Notes under the pieces: model-generated
Database searches by the model: none
What the model saw: only the letters and a program-made list of their open reading frames with translations
Told to the model about the DNA's origin: nothing
Assembly: GCF_937129525.1 (NCBI RefSeq)
Contig: NZ_CAKZNK010000127.1
Coordinates: 1-64,000, forward strand
Reading direction: 5' to 3'
Length of the DNA stretch: 64,000 bases
DNA from: an uncultured Chloroflexus sp.
GTDB taxonomy: Bacteria; Chloroflexota; Chloroflexia; Chloroflexales; Chloroflexaceae
Program-made: the position numbers and the translations under genes
Shown: positions 9,241 to 17,402 of the stretch, piece after piece
Numbering within the stretch: position 1 is the first letter of the stretch
How the letters are laid out: the number at the start of each line of letters is the position of its first letter

Positions 9241-9555
9241 GGTTGGATCGACAGGATCAAGTCGCCGGATGAGAGCGCTGGAACCGCGCCGAAAACCCTT
9301 CCCGCCAGAGGCGCGGGTGGATCGACCACCGCAGGTCGCCGGATGCGCGTATCACCCTGGCAACGTACCCGGCAACAACCAGTTGGATCAGCCGGGACAG
9401 GTTGCCATATGAGAGCGCTGGAACCGTGCCGAAAACCCTTCCCGCCAGAGGCGCGGATGGATCGACCACCGCAGGTTGCCGGATGAGCGTATCGATCAGG
9501 CAACGTACCTGACAACAACCAGTTGGATCAGCCGGGACAGACTGCCGGATGAGAG
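9241..9555. repeat. 140-bp tandem repeat, two near-complete copies plus flanking partial copies
   Basis: Segments beginning GAGAGCGCTGGAACCG at 9271 and 9411 recur 140 bases apart, and a partial third copy starts at 9551. The 30 bases before 9271 match the end of the unit. Copies differ at scattered positions, so the array is older than the 55-bp duplication. Open frames across it (minus strand 9216-9664) show no protein signature. The array ends directly in the promoter of the next operon. Confidence 0.85.
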
Positions 9556-9557
9556 CG

Positions 9558-9566
9558 TGGTATAAT
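9558..9566 (+). promoter_or_regulatory. Extended -10 promoter (TGGTATAAT) of the hydrogenase-like operon
   Basis: A perfect TATAAT at 9561-9566 preceded by TG-n lies 26 bases before the first gene start. No good -35 box is present, as expected for an extended -10 promoter. The preceding bases are the degenerate start of a third repeat copy. Confidence 0.6.
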
Positions 9567-9592
9567 GCGCCGCGACAGAGAGGAGAGGCAGC

Positions 9593-10678
9593 TTGAAATA
9601 CCAACTGACACTCCACCCGGTTGCCGGCGCATGGCACAGCGAACAGATAACTCTCACCATTCACGGTGAGCAGATCATTGACGTTGAATACCGGCCATCA
9701 CTGGGCGACGGAACCTATGCGCGCCAATTGACCAGAGGCGAGATCGAGAGCGCCACGCGCGCAGCGGCTCAGGCCTGCCCTTACTGTCGCATCGCTCACA
9801 CGCTGGCCTTGAGTCTGGCCATCGAGCATTTGGCCGAGATTACCGCGCCGTTGCGGGCGCAAGCGATACGAGTTGTGCTGGCCGAACTCGAACGCGCCGC
9901 ATCGCATATCAATACCCTGGCGGCGATTGCCACCGCATTAGGGCTAAGCGATGCAGCGCGGCTAAGCCGGCTGGAAACTCGTATCCGATCGATCCTGCTC
10001 ACAATTCTCGGTCGCTACGATGCAGGATTGATTTGCCCTGGCGGATTGGTCGAAGCGCCGACAGATGCCGCACTAAGAGAAGCCGACCGCGAGATTAACG
10101 AGCTGCTACCAGCAATGATCAGTGTTGCCGGGCAAGTGATTCCACGGCGCTCGCTGCTGGCCCGGATGGTTGACATAGGAGTGCTCAACACGGCTGCTGC
10201 CAAACAGTTTGGTCTGGCCGGACCACTTGCGCGGGCCAGTGGCATATCAACCGATCTGCGCACCGATTTGCCGTACAGCGGATATACCATCATCACGCCA
10301 ACGCCAGTGGTAGAAGAAGGTGGTGATGTACACGCCCGGGCAGTGGTGATGCTGTTAGAAGCGATTGAGTCATTGCGACTGGCAGCGCGCTGGTTGCATA
10401 ATCTACCGGTAGGCGTCGCGCGCGAAGACTTTCAGTTACGAGCCGGCGAAGCGACCGCCACCGTTGAAGCTCCCCGTGGGCCGCTGCGGTATACTGTGCG
10501 TAGCGACGGCCAACGGCTCAGCGAGGCGCAGATCGGCATTGCCCCTCAACTCGATCGGTTGCTGGCGCGCTCGCTGTTGCAACGGTCTGCGGTTGATGAC
10601 GCCTTGCTCATTGCTATTTCGACCGATCCATGCACGGCATGCTGGCAAGCAGCCACTTATCTTATAGGCCGCGCCTGA
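9593..10678 (+). CDS. Complex I 49-kDa / group 4 [NiFe]-hydrogenase-like large subunit
   Basis: The 361-aa protein resembles NuoD, EchE and the C-terminal part of HycE, the subunit that holds either the quinone site (complex I) or the NiFe centre (hydrogenases). Two cysteine pairs are present: CPYCRIAH (Cys62, Cys65, His69), matching the CxxC-x3-H hydrogenase L1 motif apart from a missing Gly, and DPCTAC (Cys347, Cys350), matching the L2 motif DPCxxC. The residue after the second pair is Trp rather than the usual Thr or His, and the protein ends 11 residues later. TTG is the start, with GGAGAGG upstream. It heads an operon of membrane subunits. Metal binding is possible but unproven; a catalytically dead relative (Ehr-like) is the alternative. 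Confidence 0.78.
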   Translation: MKYQLTLHPVAGAWHSEQITLTIHGEQIIDVEYRPSLGDGTYARQLTRGEIESATRAAAQACPYCRIAHTLALSLAIEHLAEITAPLRAQAIRVVLAELERAASHINTLAAIATALGLSDAARLSRLETRIRSILLTILGRYDAGLICPGGLVEAPTDAALREADREINELLPAMISVAGQVIPRRSLLARMVDIGVLNTAAAKQFGLAGPLARASGISTDLRTDLPYSGYTIITPTPVVEEGGDVHARAVVMLLEAIESLRLAARWLHNLPVGVAREDFQLRAGEATATVEAPRGPLRYTVRSDGQRLSEAQIGIAPQLDRLLARSLLQRSAVDDALLIAISTDPCTACWQAATYLIGRA

Positions 10679-10755
10679 GTTCTTGCGCCTGATCCGGTTG
10701 GCTGTCAAGCCCTGACACGACGGTCAGCCTTTGCTCATACAATCAAAGAGGTTTC

Positions 10756-12456
10756 ATGGGCCTGTACATTGGTCTGATCAGCCTCATTGTGAGCGCAGGA
10801 GCGTGTTTCGCGCTCACCCACATCGGCCTCACGCGCCGACTCGGTTTATTGGCCGCGCTGGCTGCCACTGTTGCAACCACCGGCGTCATTTTTGACCCAA
10901 TAATACCAGCGGTTACCGAACCGATTACCACCATCGGCGCTGTACCGATCTGGTGGCCGATGTCACCCGATCTGAGCGAACGAGCTCCGGTGATAATGTT
11001 ACTGTTTGGCGGTGCAATCGGGTTGCTGGCGCTAGCGCTGGCAGCGCCGCCTGATGCCGAAGGCTTCGGCGCCTTGTTTGGCTGGTTATTGCTTGCATTG
11101 ACAGCCGCGTGCATCAGTCTGACCATTCCACCGCTCAGCTTTCTGACTCCATTGAGCTGGGCATTGGCGATACTGGCCACGCATGGAGCGCTCATCAGTA
11201 GCGGTGCGATCCCGGCGCCAGCCCAACTTCCACCCCACCTTGTTGCCGGCGCAATAGCAGTCGCTGCCGTGTGCGGAATTATCGCGATGATGGCGCTGCT
11301 TCCCCCTGAAACGCTGCCAGAGCCAGCCCTGCTCGCGCTTGCTGTGATCGGCGCACTTGCTATCGCCGGAGCGCCACCATTCGCCGGAACACGGTTTGGC
11401 ACTGCCAATGCGCCAGCCTTGATCAGTACCCTCACCGTCGGCCTCGTCTTACCGACTATTGGTCTGGGATTTATTGTGCGGCTACTGGCTCAATTGCCGC
11501 CATTACCGCCATTGCCCGGTCACGTACTGGCCGCCATCGGAGCGCTCGGCTCGCTCGGCGCAGCTATCGGCGCGCTGCGATCCACCTCAGGACGAGAATT
11601 AGTGCTCTGGCAAGGCGCATTTCAGGCAGGTGTGATTGTGTGCGCTGCTGCGATCAGCGATCCACTGGCCAGTCTGGCTGCGCCAGCCCTCTTGCCGGCA
11701 TTACAACTTCACGCGCTAGCCGGAGGTCTGATTATCGCTACTATCGAACAGCGACAGGGTAGTGATGCACTGGATGGTTCACCAGCGCGCCGCGCCTTAC
11801 CGTTCACCGGAATCCTCTGGATCTTCACAACTGCAACCGCAATCGGTTTACCGATTGTCTGGAGCTTCTGGGGCTGGCGCTGGTTAATCGAGGCGCTGAC
11901 TACCCGTCTGCCCTGGATCATCGCCCCTTTAATCGCGGCTGCCGTGATCAATATGGCCGCCGGTTTACCCCTTCTCATCCGTTGCTGGTATGGCAAACCC
12001 GGAAAACATGAATTATGGCCGGAAAACATTCTTGCCGTCCTGATCCTGGCTCCGCTGACGCTAGCCGGTCTGATCCCCTGGCTGGCATGGCCGCTCTGGT
12101 TGAGCTGGTCACCATTCGCGCCACCGGTATTGCCTGCCGACCCCATTGCATGGCCATTGGTTGGATTGGTACTTAGCATCGGTTTAGGGGGCTGGTTCCT
12201 GGCGCGACAGGCCAGCTTGCCCTACGCTTCCACCGAAACTGACCATGCCGTCATACCGACCTGGTACGGCCTGGGTGAAATTCTCCACGGCCTGACTGAA
12301 TTCGCCACCGGGCGCGTGACGCTTAACGCCCTTGGTCGCGGCCTCGATCGAACGGCAAGTATGCTCCATATTGCGATGATCATCTTTGAACAACGTTACT
12401 ACCTGTTTGGGGTTATCATCGCTTTACTGATCATACTGGTCTTGATGGCACAATAG
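10756..12456 (+). CDS. NuoL/NuoN/HyfB-like antiporter-type membrane subunit, degenerate
   Basis: This 566-aa protein is almost entirely hydrophobic, with about 14-16 membrane segments. Its length and operon context suggest the proton-pumping antiporter-like subunits of complex I and group 4 hydrogenases. The equivalents of key charged residues look lost. The usual HALFKA motif, whose Lys is in the proton path, appears as LQLHALAGG, and the KRLLAYSS-type segment appears as GRELVLWQGAF. A late helix near residues 535-566 is preceded by an amphipathic stretch (LGEILHGLTEFATGRV), reminiscent of the lateral arm of NuoL. Family membership is therefore moderately supported; a normal pump mechanism is doubtful. 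Confidence 0.6.
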   Translation: MGLYIGLISLIVSAGACFALTHIGLTRRLGLLAALAATVATTGVIFDPIIPAVTEPITTIGAVPIWWPMSPDLSERAPVIMLLFGGAIGLLALALAAPPDAEGFGALFGWLLLALTAACISLTIPPLSFLTPLSWALAILATHGALISSGAIPAPAQLPPHLVAGAIAVAAVCGIIAMMALLPPETLPEPALLALAVIGALAIAGAPPFAGTRFGTANAPALISTLTVGLVLPTIGLGFIVRLLAQLPPLPPLPGHVLAAIGALGSLGAAIGALRSTSGRELVLWQGAFQAGVIVCAAAISDPLASLAAPALLPALQLHALAGGLIIATIEQRQGSDALDGSPARRALPFTGILWIFTTATAIGLPIVWSFWGWRWLIEALTTRLPWIIAPLIAAAVINMAAGLPLLIRCWYGKPGKHELWPENILAVLILAPLTLAGLIPWLAWPLWLSWSPFAPPVLPADPIAWPLVGLVLSIGLGGWFLARQASLPYASTETDHAVIPTWYGLGEILHGLTEFATGRVTLNALGRGLDRTASMLHIAMIIFEQRYYLFGVIIALLIILVLMAQ

Positions 12457-12484
12457 CGCATTGTGAGGCAAAGGATAACGCACC

Positions 12485-13207
12485 ATGGTTGTCGATATCT
12501 GGATCATTCTGCTCGGACTCGCGGCAGGTGGCATCTTATTACTGCGGGACTGGCGCCTCACCGTTGGGCTGTTGATGCTCAAGTATGTCGTCCTGGCCGG
12601 ATTACTGAATGAGCAACCCTTTGTGCAACCAGACCTGGGTCAGATGGGGCTGAGTTCACTTGCGCTCATTAAATTGATCACCGGTATTTGCACAACGCTA
12701 ATCCTGGCAGTGACAGCGCTGACCTTTTCGCGTGAATATGGACTTGAAGACCTTGACGAGTTCGGACAGGCTGAGCTGCGTCGGGCGCTTCGCGCCGCAG
12801 CGCGCCAACGATCCACAGAGACGTTTCAACTCATCGACTATATCCTGCCGTTTGGGTCGGGGGTCGCAGCGCTGGTAGCCAGTATCGTATTGCCGATCAT
12901 CTATCCAATTGCGCCCAATCCGGCGCTCGATTTTGCCTGGTACTGGCTGGCCCTGAGCGGAATTCTGAGCATTGCGACAGCCAGCGACATCTTGAAAATC
13001 GGCCTGGGCATGCTGCTCTGTATCAGCGGGATCGACCTGCTTTACACCGCCGTGATCAGCGACCCGGCGGCAAGCGGCCTGAAAATCATGCCACTCTTAC
13101 TCCTTAGCGTCGTGCAAATTTTACTGGCACTCGCCATTGCCTACCTGGCCGGACTTGTCTACGGACGCTTGAAAACACTGGCTATTAATGAACTCTATCG
13201 TGGATAA
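12485..13207 (+). CDS. HyfE/NuoK-like membrane protein
   Basis: The 240-aa protein has about three N-terminal membrane segments, a charged cytosolic loop (residues ~78-108, rich in Glu/Arg) and about four more segments. The C-terminal part (ILKIGLGMLLCISGIDLLYT, then a final long helix) resembles NuoK and the C-terminus of HyfE, small membrane subunits next to the antiporter-like proteins. AAAGGAT lies before the ATG. It is 28 bp after the previous gene and 2 bp before the next, so it is clearly co-transcribed. Confidence 0.55.
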   Translation: MVVDIWIILLGLAAGGILLLRDWRLTVGLLMLKYVVLAGLLNEQPFVQPDLGQMGLSSLALIKLITGICTTLILAVTALTFSREYGLEDLDEFGQAELRRALRAAARQRSTETFQLIDYILPFGSGVAALVASIVLPIIYPIAPNPALDFAWYWLALSGILSIATASDILKIGLGMLLCISGIDLLYTAVISDPAASGLKIMPLLLLSVVQILLALAIAYLAGLVYGRLKTLAINELYRG

Positions 13208-13209
13208 CC

Positions 13210-14661
13210 ATGCTCTACCTGTTACTAATCTTTTTTCCAATTAGCATGGCCTTTAGCGCTTTTCTGCTACGCCGATTGCCACGTATCGCCATCGGTCTTG
13301 GCATTGGCGCACTCATTGTTGAGCTACTCCTGGCAGTGCAGGTGCGGGTCGATGATCCGGTGCGAGTGTTGGGCGTGACCTTTTTACTCAGCCCGTTGAA
13401 TCAGATCTTCTTGTTTCTCTTTTTGGGGGTGGGAATTACAACTCTGATAGCGGCTCTGGTTTTACCGCACGGTGAACATTTCAGCGCCATCGGCTTACTC
13501 ACCACCGGGCAGACGATGGCCATTCTGCTGATGCAAGACTCGTTTGTGACGGCTCTCGTCCTGGTGACCATCGGTCTCACCACGGTGCTGGCGATTGTTG
13601 ATCTTCCTTTCGGGGCCGGCGTGCTGGTCAGTCGCCAAACGCTCGTCACCGCACTGAAGTATCTGGTTTTGATGGTCATCGCCGGCATTTTGCTCTACAT
13701 TGCCTATGTGTTAACCGACATCTTTCGTCCGGGTGAATTACCGGGGCGCATCTCGCCAGCGCGCTTCATTCTCGCCCTGCTGGCAGCCGGCTTCGCTTTG
13801 CGGATGGCTTTAACGCCATTCCACTCCTGGCTGGTTGACCTGGTATCTTACGCCGGATCACTGGCGGCAATCCTGATCATCGCCCTGCCCACACCGGCCA
13901 GTCTGCTGGTCTTTCTGCTTACGCTGCAAAGTTTTCCGACGCTGATATTCGAAGGTGGGCAAGCGCTGGTTGTGCTCCGGATCGGCGCCGCCATCAGCGC
14001 AGTGCTGGCCAGCGCCCTGGCGCTGACTGCCGGTTCACTCCACCAGCGTATCGCTTACCTGATTGCAACCAATTGCGGTATCATATTTTACAGTTTTGTA
14101 TCGTTATCATTAGCAGGATTGAGTAGTGCGATTCTCGGGGTGATCAACCTTGCCCTGGCCGTCACTACCGTCTTAATCAGCCTGGCTCTCCTTGGATATC
14201 CTGATGGCCGCTTGCTAGCAACATCACGGAGCGATCTCTTCTGGCACCGGCCAATGGCCGGGGCAGGGTTGCTGGGTGGTGGTCTGGCGTTAATCGGATG
14301 GCTGCCATCGCCAGGTGGAACGAGCTATCTGCTGGCCTTACAGACAGCGGCAGCTATGCACTGGCTGGAACTGCTGGCATTGTTGATCGCAATGGCGCTG
14401 GCGGCGCTAACATTAGCACAACTGGCGGTACAATATTTGATTGGATCAGGTGAAGTGCCTGCTGATGAAGAACCACCGTTGCTTGGCGAGACGATCCTCG
14501 ACCGCCCACCACCACCCCGATACGTCGGCGAGCCGGCGGGGGTAGCGGGATTGATCGCGCTCTTGTTGATTACGATGCTGATCATTGGCGCCTTTCCCAA
14601 TCTGTTACTGCCGACGATTGAAGCGGCTGTGCGCAGTTTAGCCACATTAAGCACCGTGTAG
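13210..14661 (+). CDS. NuoM/NuoN-like antiporter-type membrane subunit
   Basis: This 483-aa polytopic protein keeps clearer antiporter-family marks than its 566-aa neighbour. FALRMALTPFHSWLVDLVSYAGS matches the conserved PFHxWLPDxxxxAP segment (shortened here). ALKYLVLMVIAG matches the helix that often follows it, and SLHQRIAYLIATNCG matches the KRxLAYSSIxxxG segment with Lys replaced by Gln-Arg. The HALFKA Lys is not evident (GVINLALAVTTV). It should sit in the membrane arm of the complex. A charged, proline-rich cytosolic loop with DEEPP and RPPPPPRY precedes the last helix. Confidence 0.68.
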   Translation: MLYLLLIFFPISMAFSAFLLRRLPRIAIGLGIGALIVELLLAVQVRVDDPVRVLGVTFLLSPLNQIFLFLFLGVGITTLIAALVLPHGEHFSAIGLLTTGQTMAILLMQDSFVTALVLVTIGLTTVLAIVDLPFGAGVLVSRQTLVTALKYLVLMVIAGILLYIAYVLTDIFRPGELPGRISPARFILALLAAGFALRMALTPFHSWLVDLVSYAGSLAAILIIALPTPASLLVFLLTLQSFPTLIFEGGQALVVLRIGAAISAVLASALALTAGSLHQRIAYLIATNCGIIFYSFVSLSLAGLSSAILGVINLALAVTTVLISLALLGYPDGRLLATSRSDLFWHRPMAGAGLLGGGLALIGWLPSPGGTSYLLALQTAAAMHWLELLALLIAMALAALTLAQLAVQYLIGSGEVPADEEPPLLGETILDRPPPPRYVGEPAGVAGLIALLLITMLIIGAFPNLLLPTIEAAVRSLATLSTV

Positions 14662-14686
14662 ACTGAGAAAGGGCACCAACACATTT

Positions 14687-15502
14687 ATGCTGTTAGCCGG
14701 ATTGCTGGCACTCGTCATCTATCCAGGTGGATTATTGGCGCTCGGACTGGGGCTAGGCTATCGGTTGCTTGCTACCCGACAATTGCCAGAGCATGGTAGT
14801 TTGATTCTGACCAGGGAATGGATCGGCTGGATAGCCCTGGCTACGCTGGCCCTCATCGCCGGCGGTCTTACCGGATTGCCCTGGCCGTGGCATCCATCGC
14901 CGTTCGCGTTTGGCTGGGCTGGAGCCTGGGTGCTACTGGAACTGGCAGCATGGCTACTGTTCTGGCCAATGTTGACCGCCGGCACACCACACCTTGTCCG
15001 GGCAGCAGTGCGCGAAGCCCAAATTGGCATGTTGGGGCGTGCCATGTTGTGGGGCGTGGCCGCAATCGGCTTTAGCGGCGCCGATGCGCTCAATGTCTGG
15101 TCACTTGGAGGGCATCTGCTCTTGTTATTAGCCGGCCTGGTCATTCTACCGGCAGCGATCAACTGGGGCCCATTTGGACCAGAGCCTTCGCTCAGCCCAC
15201 GCGGAATCCTGGAAGGGCTACCTGCGCGTTCGGCTACAACTCTGACCTTTGCCCGCGATACACTGGCTGCGGCGCTGATTTCCGTGGTCTGGCTGGCCGG
15301 CCTCCCAACCACCCTGCTGCCGCCATTCATCGCGCTGTTGATTATTTTCGGTGGTAGCGCGATTACTATCACAAGTTTGAGCTGGTTACACGGTCGGCTA
15401 CCTCGCCTAAGTGTACCGGCAGCGATCCGCGCGATCATTGTGTGGGGAGGAATTCCAGCCGTGCTGGCGATGACAATGCTGAGTCAGACGCAAGGCACTT
15501 GA
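14687..15502 (+). CDS. NuoH/HyfC/EchB-like membrane subunit, degenerate
   Basis: The 271-aa protein has about eight membrane segments. Two patches suggest the NuoH/HyfC family, which connects the hydrophilic module to the membrane arm. VREAQIGMLGR resembles the SREAxxG-type loop, and PSLSPRGILEGLPARSATT occupies the place of the PFDxxEAExELVEGxxxEYSG motif but has lost most acidic residues. The quinone-channel glutamates are thus mostly missing. It is the last gene of the operon, 25 bp after the previous one. The assignment rests on weak motifs and operon position. Confidence 0.5.
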   Translation: MLLAGLLALVIYPGGLLALGLGLGYRLLATRQLPEHGSLILTREWIGWIALATLALIAGGLTGLPWPWHPSPFAFGWAGAWVLLELAAWLLFWPMLTAGTPHLVRAAVREAQIGMLGRAMLWGVAAIGFSGADALNVWSLGGHLLLLLAGLVILPAAINWGPFGPEPSLSPRGILEGLPARSATTLTFARDTLAAALISVVWLAGLPTTLLPPFIALLIIFGGSAITITSLSWLHGRLPRLSVPAAIRAIIVWGGIPAVLAMTMLSQTQGT

Positions 15503-15570
15503 GCGCTATGCCGAACATAGGTTGCCGGGATGGTTTGCAACAGCGTTAATCCGCAGTGGAGAGCAACGCC

Positions 15571-16629
15571 ATGACCGATATCATCGTCGTCGAAGGTCTT
15601 TCCAAAAGTTATGGTCATGTTTCGGTGTTACGCGGCGTTAACCTGCGTGTTTCCACCGGCGAAGTCTATGGACTGTTAGGACCAAACGGAGCCGGTAAGT
15701 CCACGCTCCTGCATCTGCTGCTCGGTTTTTTGTATCCCGATAGCGGTCGGATTCGCATTTTCGGCAGCGCCGATCTCGAAGCTCAACGTCGCATGATCGG
15801 CTACGTCCCGGAACGGCAGCGCTACCACAACCATTGTACGCCACGTGAGTACCTGACCTTCCTCGGTCGCTGCGATGGTATGGAAATAGCACACTTACGC
15901 CAGCGCATCGACGAATTACTTGAACTCACCGGCCTCAGCACGGTTGCCAATCGCTATCTCCGCACTTTCTCGAAAGGGATGTTGCAGCGATTCGGTATCG
16001 CGCAGGCGCTGCTGAATGACCCCGATCTCTTGCTGATCGATGAACCGACCAGCGGTCTCGATCTCGATGGCCAGCAAGAATTGCTCACTCTGCTCAACAA
16101 TGTGCGTCAGCGCGGCCATACCGTCTTGATCTGCACCCATCGGCTAGCCGAGGTCGAATATCTCTGCGATCGCGTTGGCATCCTGGCTCATGGCAACATT
16201 GCGCTCGAAGTCAATGTCGCCGACGTGCAGCAAAAGATTGGCGGTATGATCGTGCAAACCGGCCCGCTCGATCTACCGCTGCGCCAACGGCTTGAAATGA
16301 TCGGGAGCGAGGTGCAATGCGAAGAACAGGCAGTTATCATCAGCCCGCACAATCCCGAATCACAAGCCAGAGTCTTACAAACCTTGCTCGAGGCTAATGT
16401 GACAATTCGGGCACTCGAACCACAGGTGAGCAGACTGGCCCAAATCTACACGCGAACGGTGCGGGGCGAACCGGTAGACAACTTGCTGGTAGAAAACCCG
16501 CCATTGCCACGGGTCGTGCTCCGTGAAACTACTCCTCCACTACCGACTGACGAGATTGATCCGTTATTGAAACGACTGTTGCGACAAAACCGCAATCGTT
16601 CGCCCGACCAGAAGGATAGCAAGCAATGA
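15571..16629 (+). CDS. ABC transporter ATP-binding protein
   Basis: The 352-aa protein is the ATPase of an ABC-2 type exporter. Walker A is GPNGAGKST, the signature region is FSKGMLQRFGIAQALL, Walker B is LLLIDEPTSGLD, and the switch His is in LICTHRLAE. The C-terminal ~130 residues form a regulatory extension ending in a charged tail. The frame is open from a GTG at 15556, but ATG 15571 is chosen for the GGAGAG seven bases before it. Its stop overlaps the ATG of the permease gene (ATGA), which implies translational coupling. The substrate is unknown. It lies 68 bp after the hydrogenase-like operon and could be read through from it. Confidence 0.92.
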   Translation: MTDIIVVEGLSKSYGHVSVLRGVNLRVSTGEVYGLLGPNGAGKSTLLHLLLGFLYPDSGRIRIFGSADLEAQRRMIGYVPERQRYHNHCTPREYLTFLGRCDGMEIAHLRQRIDELLELTGLSTVANRYLRTFSKGMLQRFGIAQALLNDPDLLLIDEPTSGLDLDGQQELLTLLNNVRQRGHTVLICTHRLAEVEYLCDRVGILAHGNIALEVNVADVQQKIGGMIVQTGPLDLPLRQRLEMIGSEVQCEEQAVIISPHNPESQARVLQTLLEANVTIRALEPQVSRLAQIYTRTVRGEPVDNLLVENPPLPRVVLRETTPPLPTDEIDPLLKRLLRQNRNRSPDQKDSKQ

Positions 16630-17402
16630 TACGGCAGATGACACAAGCTGTCTTGGTGGCCGGCTTTACCCTGCTAGAGTATCTGCGTTCAGGCCGAATC
16701 TTCCTCGAACTGATAGCAACCATAGCCTGTTACGTCATACTACTGCGGCCTACCAGCGCGGCAATGAACGCCAGCTATCTCTTTGCAGTGCTGGGCATAT
16801 TTGGACCGGGAATGGCAGTTATCACCACCGGATTTATTGTCGGTTTGGGCGATCGACCGCAGAATTATATCGTGCTGACCCACAATGTCAGTCGCGATGC
16901 CTTTCTGCTCGGCTTGTTCTTTGCCGCCGTGATCGTTACTCTGGCCATGTATGGCATCCTCTGCGCGCTGGTGGCACTCTTCAACCGGGCAACCGATCTT
17001 ACCCTCTTCGGCTGGACACTCGCTACCCTGCCCCTCATCCTGAACACCGGCCTGGTGGCAGCGATTGCCCTGTTGCTCTCGCCGCCTGTCTTAAGCGCGG
17101 GCTGGAGGCTCTTCGTGCTGGCACTGATCGCGTTAGCCTTATCGAGCAATGTAATCAGCGGACCGGTCATCGCTCAGATCAGTGAAATCAACCCCTTACT
17201 GGTTGACCTGCTGCGCGCCATACAAACCATTTTGAGTGGCCCGTTGGTGCCAGTTTTTTACGGTTACCAGTTGAGTGTCAGCCGCGCTTTCGATAGCGCA
17301 CCAGCCTGGGCCAACCTGCTCGCCCAATGCCTGCTACTCCTCTCATTTCTGGGTTTGGCCCGCTACGGTTTCCATCGGCGCGATCTCATCTTCAGCGTCT
17401 AG
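16626..17402 (+). CDS. ABC-2 type transporter permease
   Basis: This 258-aa membrane protein has about six to seven predicted membrane segments and shares an ATGA overlap with the preceding ATPase gene, so it is that ATPase's membrane partner. No substrate-specific feature is visible. The extracytoplasmic loops are short, as in drug, lipid or small-molecule exporters rather than large-substrate importers. It ends convergently with the M23 peptidase gene, overlapping it by four bases. Confidence 0.8.
   Translation: MIRQMTQAVLVAGFTLLEYLRSGRIFLELIATIACYVILLRPTSAAMNASYLFAVLGIFGPGMAVITTGFIVGLGDRPQNYIVLTHNVSRDAFLLGLFFAAVIVTLAMYGILCALVALFNRATDLTLFGWTLATLPLILNTGLVAAIALLLSPPVLSAGWRLFVLALIALALSSNVISGPVIAQISEINPLLVDLLRAIQTILSGPLVPVFYGYQLSVSRAFDSAPAWANLLAQCLLLLSFLGLARYGFHRRDLIFSV

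Noticed and set aside
9216-9664. Minus-strand frames of about 100-135 codons across the 140-bp repeat
   Set aside because: They only reflect repeat composition and lack start signals.
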